A stretch of DNA of 64,000 bases from Catenuloplanes niger (GCF_031458255.1 NZ_JAVDYC010000001.1:4225001-4289000), one strand, 5' to 3'. Shown: positions 52,445 through 61,406, counted from the first letter of the stretch. Program-made: numbers and translations. Notes: generated by a model not told the origin, from the sequence alone.

Positions 52445-53676
52445 CGGCGTTCGCCGTTCAGGAGGGGGAGCGGGACGAGGTCGACCTGGCCGCCGGGCTC
52501 GCCGGAGGTGCCGGGCGGGATGACGGCGAAGCCGGACGCGCCGGCCAGGCCGCGCAGCATGGACGAGCCGACGTGGGCCATCGGCCGGGCCACGTTCTCC
52601 CGGTCGACGTGGACCAGCGCGAGGTGGGTGTCGGTGCCGCGGCCGCGGATCGGGGCGCCGAGCGTGACGCGGGGCAGTCGCGGCGCGTCGCGGCCGGCCA
52701 GCCCGGCCAGGAGCGGGGCGACCAGCGACATCAGGGCCACGATGGCGGACTGCGGGTTGCCCGGGAGGCCGGCCAGGAAGCGGTCGCGGCCGTCGGGGCC
52801 GGGAACGCGGGCGACCAGCATCGGGAAGCCGGGGCGGACCGCGACCGTGTTGATCAGGTAGTCGCCGCCGAGCTCACGCAGCGCGGGGTGGAGGTGGTCG
52901 ACCGGACCGCGCATGGTGCCGCCGGTCGTGCAGATCAGGTCGGCGGAGTCGAGGACGGCGCGGATCGCGTCGACGTGCGCCTCCAGCGTGTCCTTGACCG
53001 GGCCGGCCACGACGCCGGTGCCCACGGTCGCGCCGAGCCGGCGCAGCCAGGACGGGAGTGCGGGACCCAGCGCGTCGCGGACCAGGCCGTTGCCGGGCAG
53101 GCCACCGGTGAGCAGCTCGTCGCCGAAGACCAGGACCGCGGCGCGCGGCCGGCGCAGCACCGGCAGCGTGTCGTAGCCGCAGTGGGCGGCGAGGCCGATC
53201 ACCGCCGGGTCGACCGCGGTGCCGGCCGGGAAGAGTTCCTCGCCGCGGGCGGCCTCGTCGCCGGGGACGCGCCACTCCGGTTCGGCGCGCGGCGTGCCCT
53301 CGATCCGGCCGTCCGCGGTGGTGGCCGACTCCTCGGTCCGCAGGATCGCCTGGGTGCCGTCCGGCACCATCGCGCCGGTGGCCACCTCCATCGCCACGCC
53401 GTCCTCGGCCGGCAGCGGCGGCGCGACGGAACCGGCGAGGACGCGGCCGAGCACCCGCCACGGCGGGGCACCCCGCACCGCGTAACCGTCGATGCTGGAC
53501 GTCGGGAACGGCGGCAGGTCGGTGAGGGTGACCAGCGGTTCGGCCAGCGTGCGGCCGTCCGCCTCGCCCAGCGCGACCCGCTCGGCGCCGGGCGCCGCGG
53601 CCCGGCCCGCCTCGAAAGCGACTCGTTGCGCGTCGGCCCACGCGATCGGCGTCGCGGACGCGGTCTCGGAACTCAC
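52441..53676 (-). CDS. moeA: Molybdopterin molybdotransferase MoeA
   Basis: A 411-residue enzyme that inserts molybdate into adenylylated molybdopterin. The N-terminal region has SIDGYAVRG and a GAMVPDGTQAIL motif; the nucleotide-binding MoaB/Mog-like domain reads DLICTTGGTMRGPVDHLHPAL instead of the commoner GGVSVGxYD, and FLAGLPGNPQSAIVAL follows. The variant loop is probably a lineage form. First gene of the moeA-moaE operon. Confidence 0.92.
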   Translation of the reverse strand: MSSETASATPIAWADAQRVAFEAGRAAAPGAERVALGEADGRTLAEPLVTLTDLPPFPTSSIDGYAVRGAPPWRVLGRVLAGSVAPPLPAEDGVAMEVATGAMVPDGTQAILRTEESATTADGRIEGTPRAEPEWRVPGDEAARGEELFPAGTAVDPAVIGLAAHCGYDTLPVLRRPRAAVLVFGDELLTGGLPGNGLVRDALGPALPSWLRRLGATVGTGVVAGPVKDTLEAHVDAIRAVLDSADLICTTGGTMRGPVDHLHPALRELGGDYLINTVAVRPGFPMLVARVPGPDGRDRFLAGLPGNPQSAIVALMSLVAPLLAGLAGRDAPRLPRVTLGAPIRGRGTDTHLALVHVDRENVARPMAHVGSSMLRGLAGASGFAVIPPGTSGEPGGQVDLVPLPLLNGERR

Positions 53677-53822
53677 GCTCCGAGCCTAGCCGCTGCGCCA
53701 CCGCGCGCCCGCCGCGCCGCGTCCTCCGTGCCTCGCCCCACCGAACCGAGGCACGCAGACCCCGCGCCCCTTCCGTGCCTCAGGATCGCCGCCCGCGGGC
53801 CCGGGACGTGAGAAGCGGCAAC

Positions 53823-53990
53823 CGCGGACCCGCGGCACGACGGTCCCGCGACACCCCGCCGGCAGCGACACCGGGACCGGCGCCGAACCGCGGCACGACG
53901 GTCCCGCGACACTCCGCCGGCAGCGACACCGGCAACCGGCGCCGAACCGGGGCACGGCGGTCCCCGGACGCCCCGCCGGCGGCGAACCAG
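53823..53990. repeat. 59-bp degenerate tandem repeat
   Basis: Three units, with cores CGCGGCACGACGGTCCCGCG and CACGACGGTCCCGCGACACT, each followed by CCGCCGGCAGCGACACCGG; the third unit is more diverged and shortened. Confidence 0.75.
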
Positions 53991-54117
53991 GTGCGGATTT
54001 CGCGGGACACCGGGTTTCGCGGGGAGCGGCGCGGACGGTGACCGGTGTTCGGGGGTGCCGGGCGTGGGCACCCTTGCGGCCGGGTGGTCGCAAGGGTGGA
54101 CGGGTGTGGGGTCTTGC

Positions 54118-54205
54118 GGCCACGGATCGTGCAGGGAGGAGCGCCAGCGACGACCGGTGCCCGCGGGAGCACTCGGAACGTGCTCCGCCGGAAGCGGGTA
54201 AATCG
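54118..54205 (-). repeat. Dispersed 3'-UTR element, copy R7
   Basis: On the minus strand, box A (TTTACCCGCTTCCGGCGG) begins 18 bases after the moaB stop. GGAGCAC and GTGCTCC form a perfect 7-bp stem with loop GTTCCGA. Box B GCTCCCGCGGGCACCGGTCG and GGCGCTCCTCCCTGC follow. Confidence 0.8.
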
Positions 54206-54223
54206 GTTGTCCGCTTCGGTTTG

Positions 54224-54694
54224 TCAGTGGTCGCCGCCGTGGAGCTGATCGATGGCGTGCGGGAGGAGTGGGCCGAGGACGGCGAGGCCGTCGCGGGCGC
54301 CGCCGGTGGAGCCGGGCAGGTTGACGACGAGGGTGCGGCCGGCGACGCCGGCCAGGCCGCGGGAGAGGGCGGCGGCGGGGACCTTGTCGCGGCTGTGGGC
54401 GCGGATGGCCTCGGCGATGCCGGGGATCTCGTAGTCGAGGAGTTCGCGGGTGACGTCCGGCGTGCGGTCGGTGGGGGTGATGCCGGTGCCGCCGCTGGTC
54501 AGGACGAGTGAGACGCGGTCGGCGACGGCGGCGCGAAGGGCCTCGGCGACCGGTTCCCCGTCCGGGACGACGACCGGGTCGCCGACGTCGCAGCCGAGGT
54601 CGCGCAGGCCGGCGACGAGGATCGGGCCGCTGGTGTCGGCGTAGACGCCGGCGGCGGCGCGGTTCGAGGCGACGATGACGCGTGCGGTGATCAC
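54224..54694 (-). CDS. Molybdenum cofactor protein MoaB/MogA family
   Basis: A 156-residue MoaB/Mog-like molybdopterin adenylyltransferase: [17 protein letters not shown] is the nucleotide-binding loop and [16 protein letters not shown] the second conserved loop. GTG start overlaps the moaC stop by four bases (GTGA). It adenylylates molybdopterin before MoeA acts. Sequence alone does not separate MoaB from MogA, so no symbol is assigned. Confidence 0.92.
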   Translation of the reverse strand: MITARVIVASNRAAAGVYADTSGPILVAGLRDLGCDVGDPVVVPDGEPVAEALRAAVADRVSLVLTSGGTGITPTDRTPDVTRELLDYEIPGIAEAIRAHSRDKVPAAALSRGLAGVAGRTLVVNLPGSTGGARDGLAVLGPLLPHAIDQLHGGDH

Positions 54695-55182
54695 GGGCGG
54701 TCCTCCGGGCGGGCCCAGTCGCCGGTCTTTCCGCCGGTCTTGGTGAGTACGCGGACGTCGGAGATGACGGCGGCCGGGTCGACGGCCTTGACCATGTCGA
54801 CCAGCGTGAGGCCGGCGACCGTGACCGCGGTCAGCGCCTCCATCTCGACGCCGGTGCGGTCGTTGGTGCGGACCGTGGCGGTGATCTCCACGGTGGACTC
54901 GCCGGGTGTCAGGTCGAGCACGACGCCGGTGAGCGCGATCGGGTGGCAGAGCGGCACCAGGTCGGGCGTGCGCTTGGCGCCCATGATGCCGGCGATGCGC
55001 GCGGTCGCCAGCGCGTCGCCCTTCGGCAGTCCGTCGCGGCGGAGCAGCGCGACCACCTCGGCGGTGGTCCGTAGCACTCCGGCGGCCACGGCGGTACGAG
55101 TGGTTACCGACTTCGCGGACACGTCGACCATCCGGGCGGCGCCGCTGGAATCGACATGCGTCAGGTTTCGGGGATCGCTCAC
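54691..55182 (-). CDS. moaC: Cyclic pyranopterin monophosphate synthase MoaC
   Basis: A 163-residue enzyme that converts the MoaA product to cyclic pyranopterin monophosphate. [20 protein letters not shown] and [13 protein letters not shown] contain the conserved active-site residues, and [20 protein letters not shown] and GGKTGDW complete the family signature. It starts the moaC-moaB operon on the minus strand. Confidence 0.96.
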   Translation of the reverse strand: MSDPRNLTHVDSSGAARMVDVSAKSVTTRTAVAAGVLRTTAEVVALLRRDGLPKGDALATARIAGIMGAKRTPDLVPLCHPIALTGVVLDLTPGESTVEITATVRTNDRTGVEMEALTAVTVAGLTLVDMVKAVDPAAVISDVRVLTKTGGKTGDWARPEDRP

Positions 55183-55501
55183 TCGGGCAGTTTATGAGCA
55201 CGGCAGGTGGTGCCGCCCGCGTGCGCGCCGTGACCGCCTTTCGACGCGCCCGGACGCGTTCACACGACTCGAATTTGCGACACTGTCACTCGTTCGTGAT
55301 CTGCCGTCAATTGTCGTGGACACCTACCCTGATCAGGGAAATCACGGTCTGCATGACTCCGGGTGAGACGAGCGCGAAATGAATGCATTCTGTTGTCAAA
55401 CGGTTTCTCTAAGTAATCAATAGCGTCTACTTTAGCATTTACCGAAACGAGCGACATTTCAATCTTTCGCAGTTTTCGCGCCGAATCTAGAGTCGTTCCC
55501 A

Positions 55502-55526
55502 GTCAAGCACTCGAGAAGCGCTTGAC
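55502..55526. promoter_or_regulatory. Candidate operator dyad
   Basis: GTCAAGC and GCTTGAC are perfect 7-bp arms separated by 11 bp, about 170 bp upstream of the GGDEF-EAL start. One-turn spacing fits a dimeric repressor; identity unknown. Confidence 0.4.
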
Positions 55527-55587
55527 GAAGGCGCCGAAAGACTTTTGGAAATAGGAATTGCACCGTCGAGACGAAGGGAAGACCACA

Positions 55588-55611
55588 ATGCGCGGCACCG
55601 AGTGGCTCTGA
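55588..55611 (+). CDS. Seven-residue leader ORF (MRGTEWL)
   Basis: ATG with a strong purine-rich AAGGGAAG eight bases upstream, seven codons and TGA. It ends 81 bases before the GGDEF-EAL gene and is too short to be a stable protein. The site quality relative to the weak coding content suggests a translated upstream ORF that may couple or attenuate expression of the downstream gene. Could also be coincidence. Confidence 0.4.
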   Translation: MRGTEWL

Positions 55612-55692
55612 TCCCCCATCCGATCCAGAACTAGGCCGGCGGACACGTGCCCAGTAGGCTGACCACTACGGTCCCCTGGAGCGAGGCGTCAC

Positions 55693-58212
55693 ATGGTCGA
55701 GGCGACTACCAGCCATCGGGCTGACCAGCTGCTACGGCAGCTGGTCAGCCTTTTCACGCTGGCGGCCGTTCCGATATTGATCTGGGCGGGCTGGACCGCG
55801 GCCCGGAATTCCGATCTTCCGGAATGGTGGCTGCCGATCGTGGCCGCCGCGATGATCGCTTTTACGGTCGATGTCGGCACCTCGATGATCCGCATCCGGA
55901 GCGCGATCGTCTCGTACAACTGGTCCGAGACCGGCATTCTTTTGACCATCGCGTTTCTGCCGCCGCATTGGGCGCTGCTGTGCCTGGCGGCCGGCACCGC
56001 GCTGCCGAAGGTGCGGCGCCGGATCCGGCCCGACAAGATCGCATTCAACACCGCCAAGGCCGTGCTCACCGCCGGCCTCGCGCTGGCCGTCACCACCCTG
56101 ATCTTCGGGCCGCTGCACGGCGACCACCTGCCGATACCGCAGCAGCTGGCCGCGCTGGTCGTCGCGGGCGCGGTCCTGATCGTCACGGACGATCTGCTGG
56201 CCATGCCGGTGCTCGCGCTGGCCACCGGCGGCACGCTCCGCCAGCTGGTGCTCGGCGACTGGCCGATCCGTCTGCTCACGCTGATGGTCAAGATCGCGGC
56301 GGCGCTCGCGGCCGCGGCCACCTGGCGCGTCGACCCGCCGTGGACGCTCATCGTCGCGGCCGTCGCCGTGGTCGTCCAGCTGCTCTACCAGAACCGCATG
56401 CGCACCCGTGAGGAACGAAAGGCCTGGCAGCGGCTCGCCACCGTCACCGAGGCGCTCAACGACACCGACCTGACCCGGGTGCTGCACACCGCCGTGGTCC
56501 GCGCGGAGCCACTCTTCTCCGCGAACGAGATCGAGGTCACGATCGGCGGGCGGCTCGTGCGCGGCCGCGGCGAGAGCGTCGTCTTCGACGGCCCGCCGGA
56601 CGACGCCCCCCAGCCGGAGCGGCAGGTGTTCGCGATGCCGCTGCTCGGGTCCGGTGCCGGGGGCGAGATCGGCGTGCTCCGCCTGCGCTTCCACTCCGAG
56701 GTGCGGCTCTCCGAGCGGGAGCAGTACACGTTGCGCACGTTCGCGTCCGCGCTCTCCACCGCGATCCGCAACGCCACCGCGTACCAGGAGCTGATGAGCG
56801 TCGCGGCCTCGCACGCCCAGGAGGCCACCCACGACCAGCTCACCGGCCTGCTCAACCGGCGGGCCCTGCTCGACCGCGGCGCACACCACCTGCACGAGCC
56901 GCACCACGACGGCCTCACCGCCATGCTGCTGATCGACCTCAACCACTTCAAGGAGGTCAACGACACGCTCGGGCACACCGCGGGCGACGCGGTGCTGACC
57001 GAGGTGGCGCGGCGGCTGGCGGAGGCGGCACACCCCGGCGACATCGTGGCCCGGCTCGGCGGCGACGAGTTCGCGGTGCTGCTCCGCGGCCTGTCCGCGC
57101 CCGCGGTCGCGATGCACCGGGCGGAGGTCCTGCTGGACACCCTGCACCACCCGTTCACGGCCGAGGGCATGCAGCTGCGCGTGGAGGCCAGCGGTGGCAT
57201 CGCGGTCGCGCCCGGCCGGGGCGGCATGACCGAGCTGCTGCGCCGCGCGGACGTCGCCATGTACCAGGCGAAACGCGGCGGCGAGCGGATCGCGACGTAC
57301 AGCCGGGTGAAGGACACCGCGGACATCGCGCGGCTGGCGCTCGGCGGCGACCTGACCCGCGCGGTCGAGGAGGAGGAGTTCGCGGTCAACTTCCAGCCGA
57401 TCCTCGACCTGGGCACCGGCGAGGTCGTCGCGGCCGAGGCGCTGTCCCGCTGGCACCACCCGGTCCGCGGGCACCTCGACCCGCTGCGGTTCCTGGAGAC
57501 CGTGGAACGCTCCGGGCTGCTCCCCGCGTTCACCGACACGGTGCTGGAGAAGTCACTCGGTGCGGTCACCACGCTGCGCGACGCCGGCTACGACCTGCCG
57601 GTGGCGGTCAACGTGTCACCGCGCAGCCTGCTCGACCCGGGCTTCCCGGCGCTGGTCGCGGCGCGGCTCGCCACCCACGACGTGCCCGCGGACCGGCTCG
57701 TGCTGGAGCTGACCGAGACGCTCGCGCTCAGCCAGCTCGCCGTGGTCGACCGGGTCCTGCACGAGCTGCGCGACGCCGGCGTACGGCTCGCGCTCGACGA
57801 CTTCGGCACCGGGTACAGCTCGCTCGCCGCCGTGCCGCGGATACCGGTCCAGGAAATCAAGATCGACCGGCGGTTCGTGGCCGCGATGGACGGCTCTCCC
57901 GAGGCCGCCGCGGTCGTGCGTGCCACCGTCGAGCTCGGGCGCAGCCTGGACCTGCTGGTCGTGGCCGAGGGCGTGGAGAGCCCGGCGCAGCGCAAGGCGC
58001 TCTGGGAGCTCGGCTGCGGCGCCGGCCAGGGCCACCTGTTCGCCCGCGCGATGCCGGTCGACACGCTGCTCGGCGCGCTGCGGCTCGGGTCCGGCGACCG
58101 GCCCGGCCACCTGGCACCGTCGCTGCACGACACCGGCGCGGTGGTGCGGCTCTCCGCCACCCGGCGAGCGTCCGGCCGCTCCGGGAGCCGTCTGCCACAC
58201 TTGCCGGCGTGA
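55693..58212 (+). CDS. Membrane-bound GGDEF-EAL cyclic-di-GMP enzyme
   Basis: An 839-residue protein: about six N-terminal membrane helices (residues 1-225), a GAF-like domain (about 235-370), a GGDEF domain with intact GGDEF at 456-460 and an EAL domain with EAL at 582-584, LDDFGTGYSSL at 701 and VVAEGVES. Both active sites look intact, so synthesis and hydrolysis of c-di-GMP are possible. The product-inhibition I-site RxxD is HPGD, so it is degenerate. GGAG precedes the ATG. Its stop overlaps the crcB1 start by four bases. Confidence 0.92.
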   Translation: MVEATTSHRADQLLRQLVSLFTLAAVPILIWAGWTAARNSDLPEWWLPIVAAAMIAFTVDVGTSMIRIRSAIVSYNWSETGILLTIAFLPPHWALLCLAAGTALPKVRRRIRPDKIAFNTAKAVLTAGLALAVTTLIFGPLHGDHLPIPQQLAALVVAGAVLIVTDDLLAMPVLALATGGTLRQLVLGDWPIRLLTLMVKIAAALAAAATWRVDPPWTLIVAAVAVVVQLLYQNRMRTREERKAWQRLATVTEALNDTDLTRVLHTAVVRAEPLFSANEIEVTIGGRLVRGRGESVVFDGPPDDAPQPERQVFAMPLLGSGAGGEIGVLRLRFHSEVRLSEREQYTLRTFASALSTAIRNATAYQELMSVAASHAQEATHDQLTGLLNRRALLDRGAHHLHEPHHDGLTAMLLIDLNHFKEVNDTLGHTAGDAVLTEVARRLAEAAHPGDIVARLGGDEFAVLLRGLSAPAVAMHRAEVLLDTLHHPFTAEGMQLRVEASGGIAVAPGRGGMTELLRRADVAMYQAKRGGERIATYSRVKDTADIARLALGGDLTRAVEEEEFAVNFQPILDLGTGEVVAAEALSRWHHPVRGHLDPLRFLETVERSGLLPAFTDTVLEKSLGAVTTLRDAGYDLPVAVNVSPRSLLDPGFPALVAARLATHDVPADRLVLELTETLALSQLAVVDRVLHELRDAGVRLALDDFGTGYSSLAAVPRIPVQEIKIDRRFVAAMDGSPEAAAVVRATVELGRSLDLLVVAEGVESPAQRKALWELGCGAGQGHLFARAMPVDTLLGALRLGSGDRPGHLAPSLHDTGAVVRLSATRRASGRSGSRLPHLPA

Positions 58213-58643
58213 CCAACCCCGGGTGGCCCGTGATCGGCGCGGTGGCCGCGGGTGGCGCGCTCGGTGCCGCCGCCCGGTACGCCGTGTCCGCCGCCGCACC
58301 CGGCCCGTGGACCACCGTGGCGATCAACATGGCCGGGTGCCTGGCGATCGGCGCGTTCCTGGCCCGGATCGAGGACCGGCCCGGCACGCACCCGCTGCTG
58401 CGGCCGTTCGTGGCGACCGGTGTGCTCGGCGGGTTCACCACGTTCTCCGCGTTCGCGGTGCAGACGCTTCAGCTCGGCGACCGGCCGCCGGCCGCCGCGG
58501 CCTATACGGTCGCCGCGGCCTATACGGTCGCCGCGGCCTATACGGTCGCCACGGTCGCCGGATCGCTCGGTGCGGCCCGGCTCGGCCGGTGGCTCGCCGG
58601 TCGACGGCTCACCGGCCGGTGGCCCGGCGCGAGGCGTGCGTGA
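58209..58643 (+). CDS. crcB1: Fluoride channel subunit CrcB1 with internal repeat
   Basis: A 144-residue Fluc-family fluoride channel: GALGAAARYAV, NMAGCLAIGAF and GVLGGFTTFSAFAVQTLQ are the family motifs, with the fluoride-lining Phe/Thr region. Four membrane helices. The fourth region includes AAAYTV repeated three times, coded by an exact 18-bp tandem repeat (58500-58553). The C-terminal tail is Arg-rich. GTG start overlaps the GGDEF-EAL stop (GTGA). Confidence 0.9.
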   Translation: MTNPGWPVIGAVAAGGALGAAARYAVSAAAPGPWTTVAINMAGCLAIGAFLARIEDRPGTHPLLRPFVATGVLGGFTTFSAFAVQTLQLGDRPPAAAAYTVAAAYTVAAAYTVATVAGSLGAARLGRWLAGRRLTGRWPGARRA

Positions 58644-58709
58644 CGGCGTACCGGCCGGCATGAGCGGCCGGTCAGCACGGCGGGCGCGCGGCGTCAAGGA
58701 GAACTCGTC

Positions 58710-59048
58710 ATGATCACATTTGGGCTGGTGCTGATCGGCGGCGCGGCCGGGGCGGTGGTGCGCCTGCTGCTCGACACGGCCGCGGCGGCCCGGTTCGGGC
58801 GGCGCCTGCCGTGGGGCATCCTGGCCGCGAACGTGCTCGGCTCGCTGCTGCTCGGCCTGCTGCACAGCACCGCGCCGACCTGGGTGGTCGCGCTGGCCGG
58901 AACCGGTTTCTGCGGCGCGCTGACCACCTGGTCCACGCTGGCGGCGGACACCGTACGGCTGCCGCGTGCGCTCGGCGTACTGAATCTGGCGTTGAATCTG
59001 CTTCTGGGTCTTTCGGCCGCCGGGCTGGGCTGGTGGCTGGCGCCGTAG
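58710..59048 (+). CDS. crcB2: Fluoride channel subunit CrcB2
   Basis: A 112-residue second Fluc protein: GGAAGAVVRLLLD, NVLGSLLLGLL and GTGFCGALTTWSTLA, with four helices. Gram-positive bacteria commonly encode two CrcB proteins that form a heterodimeric channel exporting fluoride. AAGGAGAA supports the ATG. No fluoride riboswitch is apparent upstream of either gene. Confidence 0.92.
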   Translation: MITFGLVLIGGAAGAVVRLLLDTAAAARFGRRLPWGILAANVLGSLLLGLLHSTAPTWVVALAGTGFCGALTTWSTLAADTVRLPRALGVLNLALNLLLGLSAAGLGWWLAP

Positions 59049-59085
59049 GTGCACGATGCGTGACCGGTCGGGGTACCGTCGACGC

Positions 59086-59499
59086 ATGCAGATGACCTGT
59101 CCAAAGTGCCACGGCCAGATGCGGCAGTACGAACGCAGCGGCGTCACCATCGACCAGTGCGGCGAGTGCCGGGGGATCTTCCTGGACCGCGGCGAGCTGG
59201 AGAAGCTGTTCGAAGCCGAGCAGAGCTGGAACCGGAGCAACCCGCAGGGCGCCCGCCCTGGGGCTGTCCCGCCGCCTCCGCCGCCTCCCGGTTACCCGCC
59301 GGCCGCGCCGGTGCACGGTGGCGGTTACGCGCCTCCGCCTCCGCCTCCGGTTCAGCACGGCTACCCGGCGGCGACCCCGGCGTACGGGCACGGGGCACCC
59401 GCCTACGGCCACGGCGGCGGGTACCACGGGCACTACCGCCACCACGGTCACCGACGTGGCAAGAAGCACCGCGGTTTCCTGGGCGAGCTCTTCGACTAG
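59086..59499 (+). CDS. TFIIB-type zinc ribbon protein with Pro/Gly/His tail
   Basis: A 137-residue protein. The N-terminus MTCPKCHGQM with DQCGECRGIFLDRGELEKLF is the zf-TFIIB zinc ribbon (four Cys). The tail has polyproline runs and GYxHG repeats, then a His-rich stretch (HGHYRHHGHRRGKKHR) that could bind metal. ATG 59086 is chosen because the zinc ribbon begins two residues later. Function unknown. Confidence 0.85.
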   Translation: MQMTCPKCHGQMRQYERSGVTIDQCGECRGIFLDRGELEKLFEAEQSWNRSNPQGARPGAVPPPPPPPGYPPAAPVHGGGYAPPPPPPVQHGYPAATPAYGHGAPAYGHGGGYHGHYRHHGHRRGKKHRGFLGELFD

Positions 59500-59540
59500 A
59501 ACGTCCCGCGGGTAGGGCCGCCCCGCTCCTGCAGGCGGCC

Positions 59541-60995
59541 CTACATCGCCATGTCCACGAACCGCGACAGGTGCAGCTGCGCCGCGACCGTGACCGTGTC
59601 CGTCGGGCCGTTACGGTGCTTCGCCACGATGAAGTCCGCCTCGCCCGCGCGCGGTGACTCCTTGTCGTAGTAGTCGTCGCGGTGGAGCAGGATCACGACG
59701 TCGGCGTCCTGCTCGATCGATCCACTCTCACGCAGGTCGGACAGCTGCGGGCGCTTGTCGGTGCGCTGCTCGGGACCACGGTTCAGCTGGGACACCGCGA
59801 TGACCGGCGCCTCGACCTCCTTGGCCAGCAGCTTCAGGCCACGGGACAGCTCCGCGACCTCCTGCTGACGGCTCTCGGTGCGGCCCGGCGAGGACATCAG
59901 CTGCAGATAGTCGACGACGATCAGCTTGAGGTCGTGCCGCTGCTTGAGGCGCCGCGCCTTCGCCCGGATCTCCATCAGGTTCATGCTCGGCGTGTCGTCC
60001 ACGAACAGCGGGGCCTCGCTGATCTCGCCCATGCACCGCGCCAGCTTCGTCCAGTCGTCGTCGGAGAGCTGCCCGGACCGCAGCACGTGCAGCGGCACCC
60101 GCGCCTCCGCCGACAGCAGACGCATCACGATCTCGATCTTGCTCATTTCGAGCGAGAAGATGGCGCTCGCCTGGTTCGCCCGGATGGCGGCGTTCCGGGC
60201 GAAGTCCATGCTCGCCGTGGACTTCCCGAGACCCGGGCGCCCGGCCACGATGATCAGCTGCCCGGCGTGCAGGCCGTTGAGGAGACGGTCCAGGTCGGCG
60301 AAGCCGGTGGGCACGCCGGTCATCATGCCGGCCTGGGCGCCGATCGCCTCGATCTCGTCGAGCGTGGGCTGGAGCATCTCGCCGAGGCTGGCGAAGTCCT
60401 CGTTGACGCGCTTCTCGGTGATCTCGTAGACGGCCTGCTGGGCCAGGTCGACGATGTCGTCGACGTCGCGGCCGGTGCCGGCGGCGGCACCGTAGCCGAG
60501 CTGGACGATGCGGGTGCCGGCCTCCACCAGGCGGCGCAGGACCGCGCGCTCGGCCACGATGCGGGCGTAGTACGACGAGTTGGCGGCGGTGGGGACGCTG
60601 GCGATCAGCGTGTGCAGGTAGGGGGCGCCGCCGATGCGGGCGAGATCGCCGGCGTCGTTGAGCAGCGCGGCGACCGTGATGGCGTCGGCCGGCTCGCCGC
60701 GACCGTACAGGTCGGTGATGGCGTCGAAGATCGTCGCGTGGATCGGGCGGTAGAAGTCGCCGTGCTTGAGGATCTCCACCACGTCGGCGACCGCGTCCTT
60801 GGAGAGCAGCATGCCGCCGAGCACGCACTGCTCGGCGGCCATGTCCTGCGGCGGGGTGCGATCGAGGCCGCCACCGCCGCCCTCACCGTCGCGTGGCGGG
60901 CCGTCGAACTTTCGGTCCTTCTGGCGGCGCGGGCGGTCGTCCCCGGAGTCGTCGGGGGAAAACGAGCCGGGCCGCACGTCGTCGGTAATCGACAT
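59541..60995 (-). CDS. dnaB: Replicative DNA helicase DnaB
   Basis: A 484-residue hexameric helicase that unwinds DNA at the replication fork. The N-terminal domain begins QDMAAEQCVLGGMLLSKDAV; Walker A is VAGRPGLGKSTASMDF, Walker B LKLIVVDYLQLM, and QLNRGPEQRTDKRPQLSDLR and DADVVILLHRDDYYD follow. Length is normal and no intein interrupts it. The first 45 residues are a charged disordered extension common in actinobacteria. DnaA-box-like sites lie upstream. Confidence 0.96.
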   Translation of the reverse strand: MSITDDVRPGSFSPDDSGDDRPRRQKDRKFDGPPRDGEGGGGGLDRTPPQDMAAEQCVLGGMLLSKDAVADVVEILKHGDFYRPIHATIFDAITDLYGRGEPADAITVAALLNDAGDLARIGGAPYLHTLIASVPTAANSSYYARIVAERAVLRRLVEAGTRIVQLGYGAAAGTGRDVDDIVDLAQQAVYEITEKRVNEDFASLGEMLQPTLDEIEAIGAQAGMMTGVPTGFADLDRLLNGLHAGQLIIVAGRPGLGKSTASMDFARNAAIRANQASAIFSLEMSKIEIVMRLLSAEARVPLHVLRSGQLSDDDWTKLARCMGEISEAPLFVDDTPSMNLMEIRAKARRLKQRHDLKLIVVDYLQLMSSPGRTESRQQEVAELSRGLKLLAKEVEAPVIAVSQLNRGPEQRTDKRPQLSDLRESGSIEQDADVVILLHRDDYYDKESPRAGEADFIVAKHRNGPTDTVTVAAQLHLSRFVDMAM

Positions 60996-61406
60996 CGCGC
61001 CCCCTCAGTCGAACATACGTACTATCCCGCATCGAACGGTCGCCGACAACCGGAACGGCCGGCGACCGCGGCGGCCGACTGGCACATCGGCAGACACTCC
61101 CACGGGTAGCGCGATCACACTACGAACACCCAGCCCTCAGCCCCAAACGGGTCGGTGGATGAGCCTGGGTATTACCTGTGGACAGCGGGCCGCACACTGT
61201 GCGCAGCCCTGTGGATAACCTGTGCACAACTAAGTGGATCGCGTCACACAAACGTCTCTGAGCAGGTAAAACTTTGTCCCCAGCATGTGGAGGAAAGAAA
61301 GGTTGTCCGGTTCTGGGGGTAGATTCGGGCGAAGGTAGGCTCATCGCCGCAAGTTGATGCCGCCGGAACACGTATTGCGATCTGGTCTCGGAACGGTCAC
61401 GCTCCA
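60996..61406. other. Divergent control region of dnaB
   Basis: About 410 bp between dnaB and a plus-strand gene. It holds four near-consensus DnaA boxes and an AT-rich stretch (61250-61310); dnaB and the membrane protein promoters should be here. No coding frame is convincing. Confidence 0.6.
61177..61282. promoter_or_regulatory. DnaA-box-like cluster upstream of dnaB
   Basis: TGTGGACAG (61177), TGTGGATAA (61210), TGTGCACAA (61221) and TTGTCCCCA (61274, opposite strand) each differ from the actinobacterial DnaA box TTGTCCACA by one base. Four such sites in about 105 bp is more than expected by chance in this GC-rich DNA. Confidence 0.55.

Larger units (their letters stand above)
53677..54223. 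other. Gene-free region between moaB and moeA
   Basis: About 545 bp. It contains three degenerate 59-bp tandem units (53823-53990) and element R7 (54118-54205). The moeA promoter should lie near 53680-53760; no boxes stand out. Confidence 0.65.
55183..55692. other. AT-rich divergent upstream region of the GGDEF-EAL gene
   Basis: About 510 bp between divergent genes, with the most AT-rich stretch of the window (around 55380-55460), a GAATGCATTC palindrome at 55382-55391, a GTCAAGC dyad at 55502-55526 and a short leader ORF at 55588. Promoters for moaC and for the GGDEF-EAL gene must lie here. Confidence 0.6.

Noticed and set aside
58600-58710. Fluoride riboswitch before crcB2
   Set aside because: No match to the conserved crcB-motif pseudoknot pattern was seen in the short gap or upstream of crcB1, which starts inside the preceding gene.
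61177-61282. Chromosomal replication origin
   Set aside because: There are only four DnaA-box-like sites and no dnaA, dnaN or rpmH nearby. Actinobacterial origins have many more boxes between dnaA and dnaN. Better explained as a dnaB control region.
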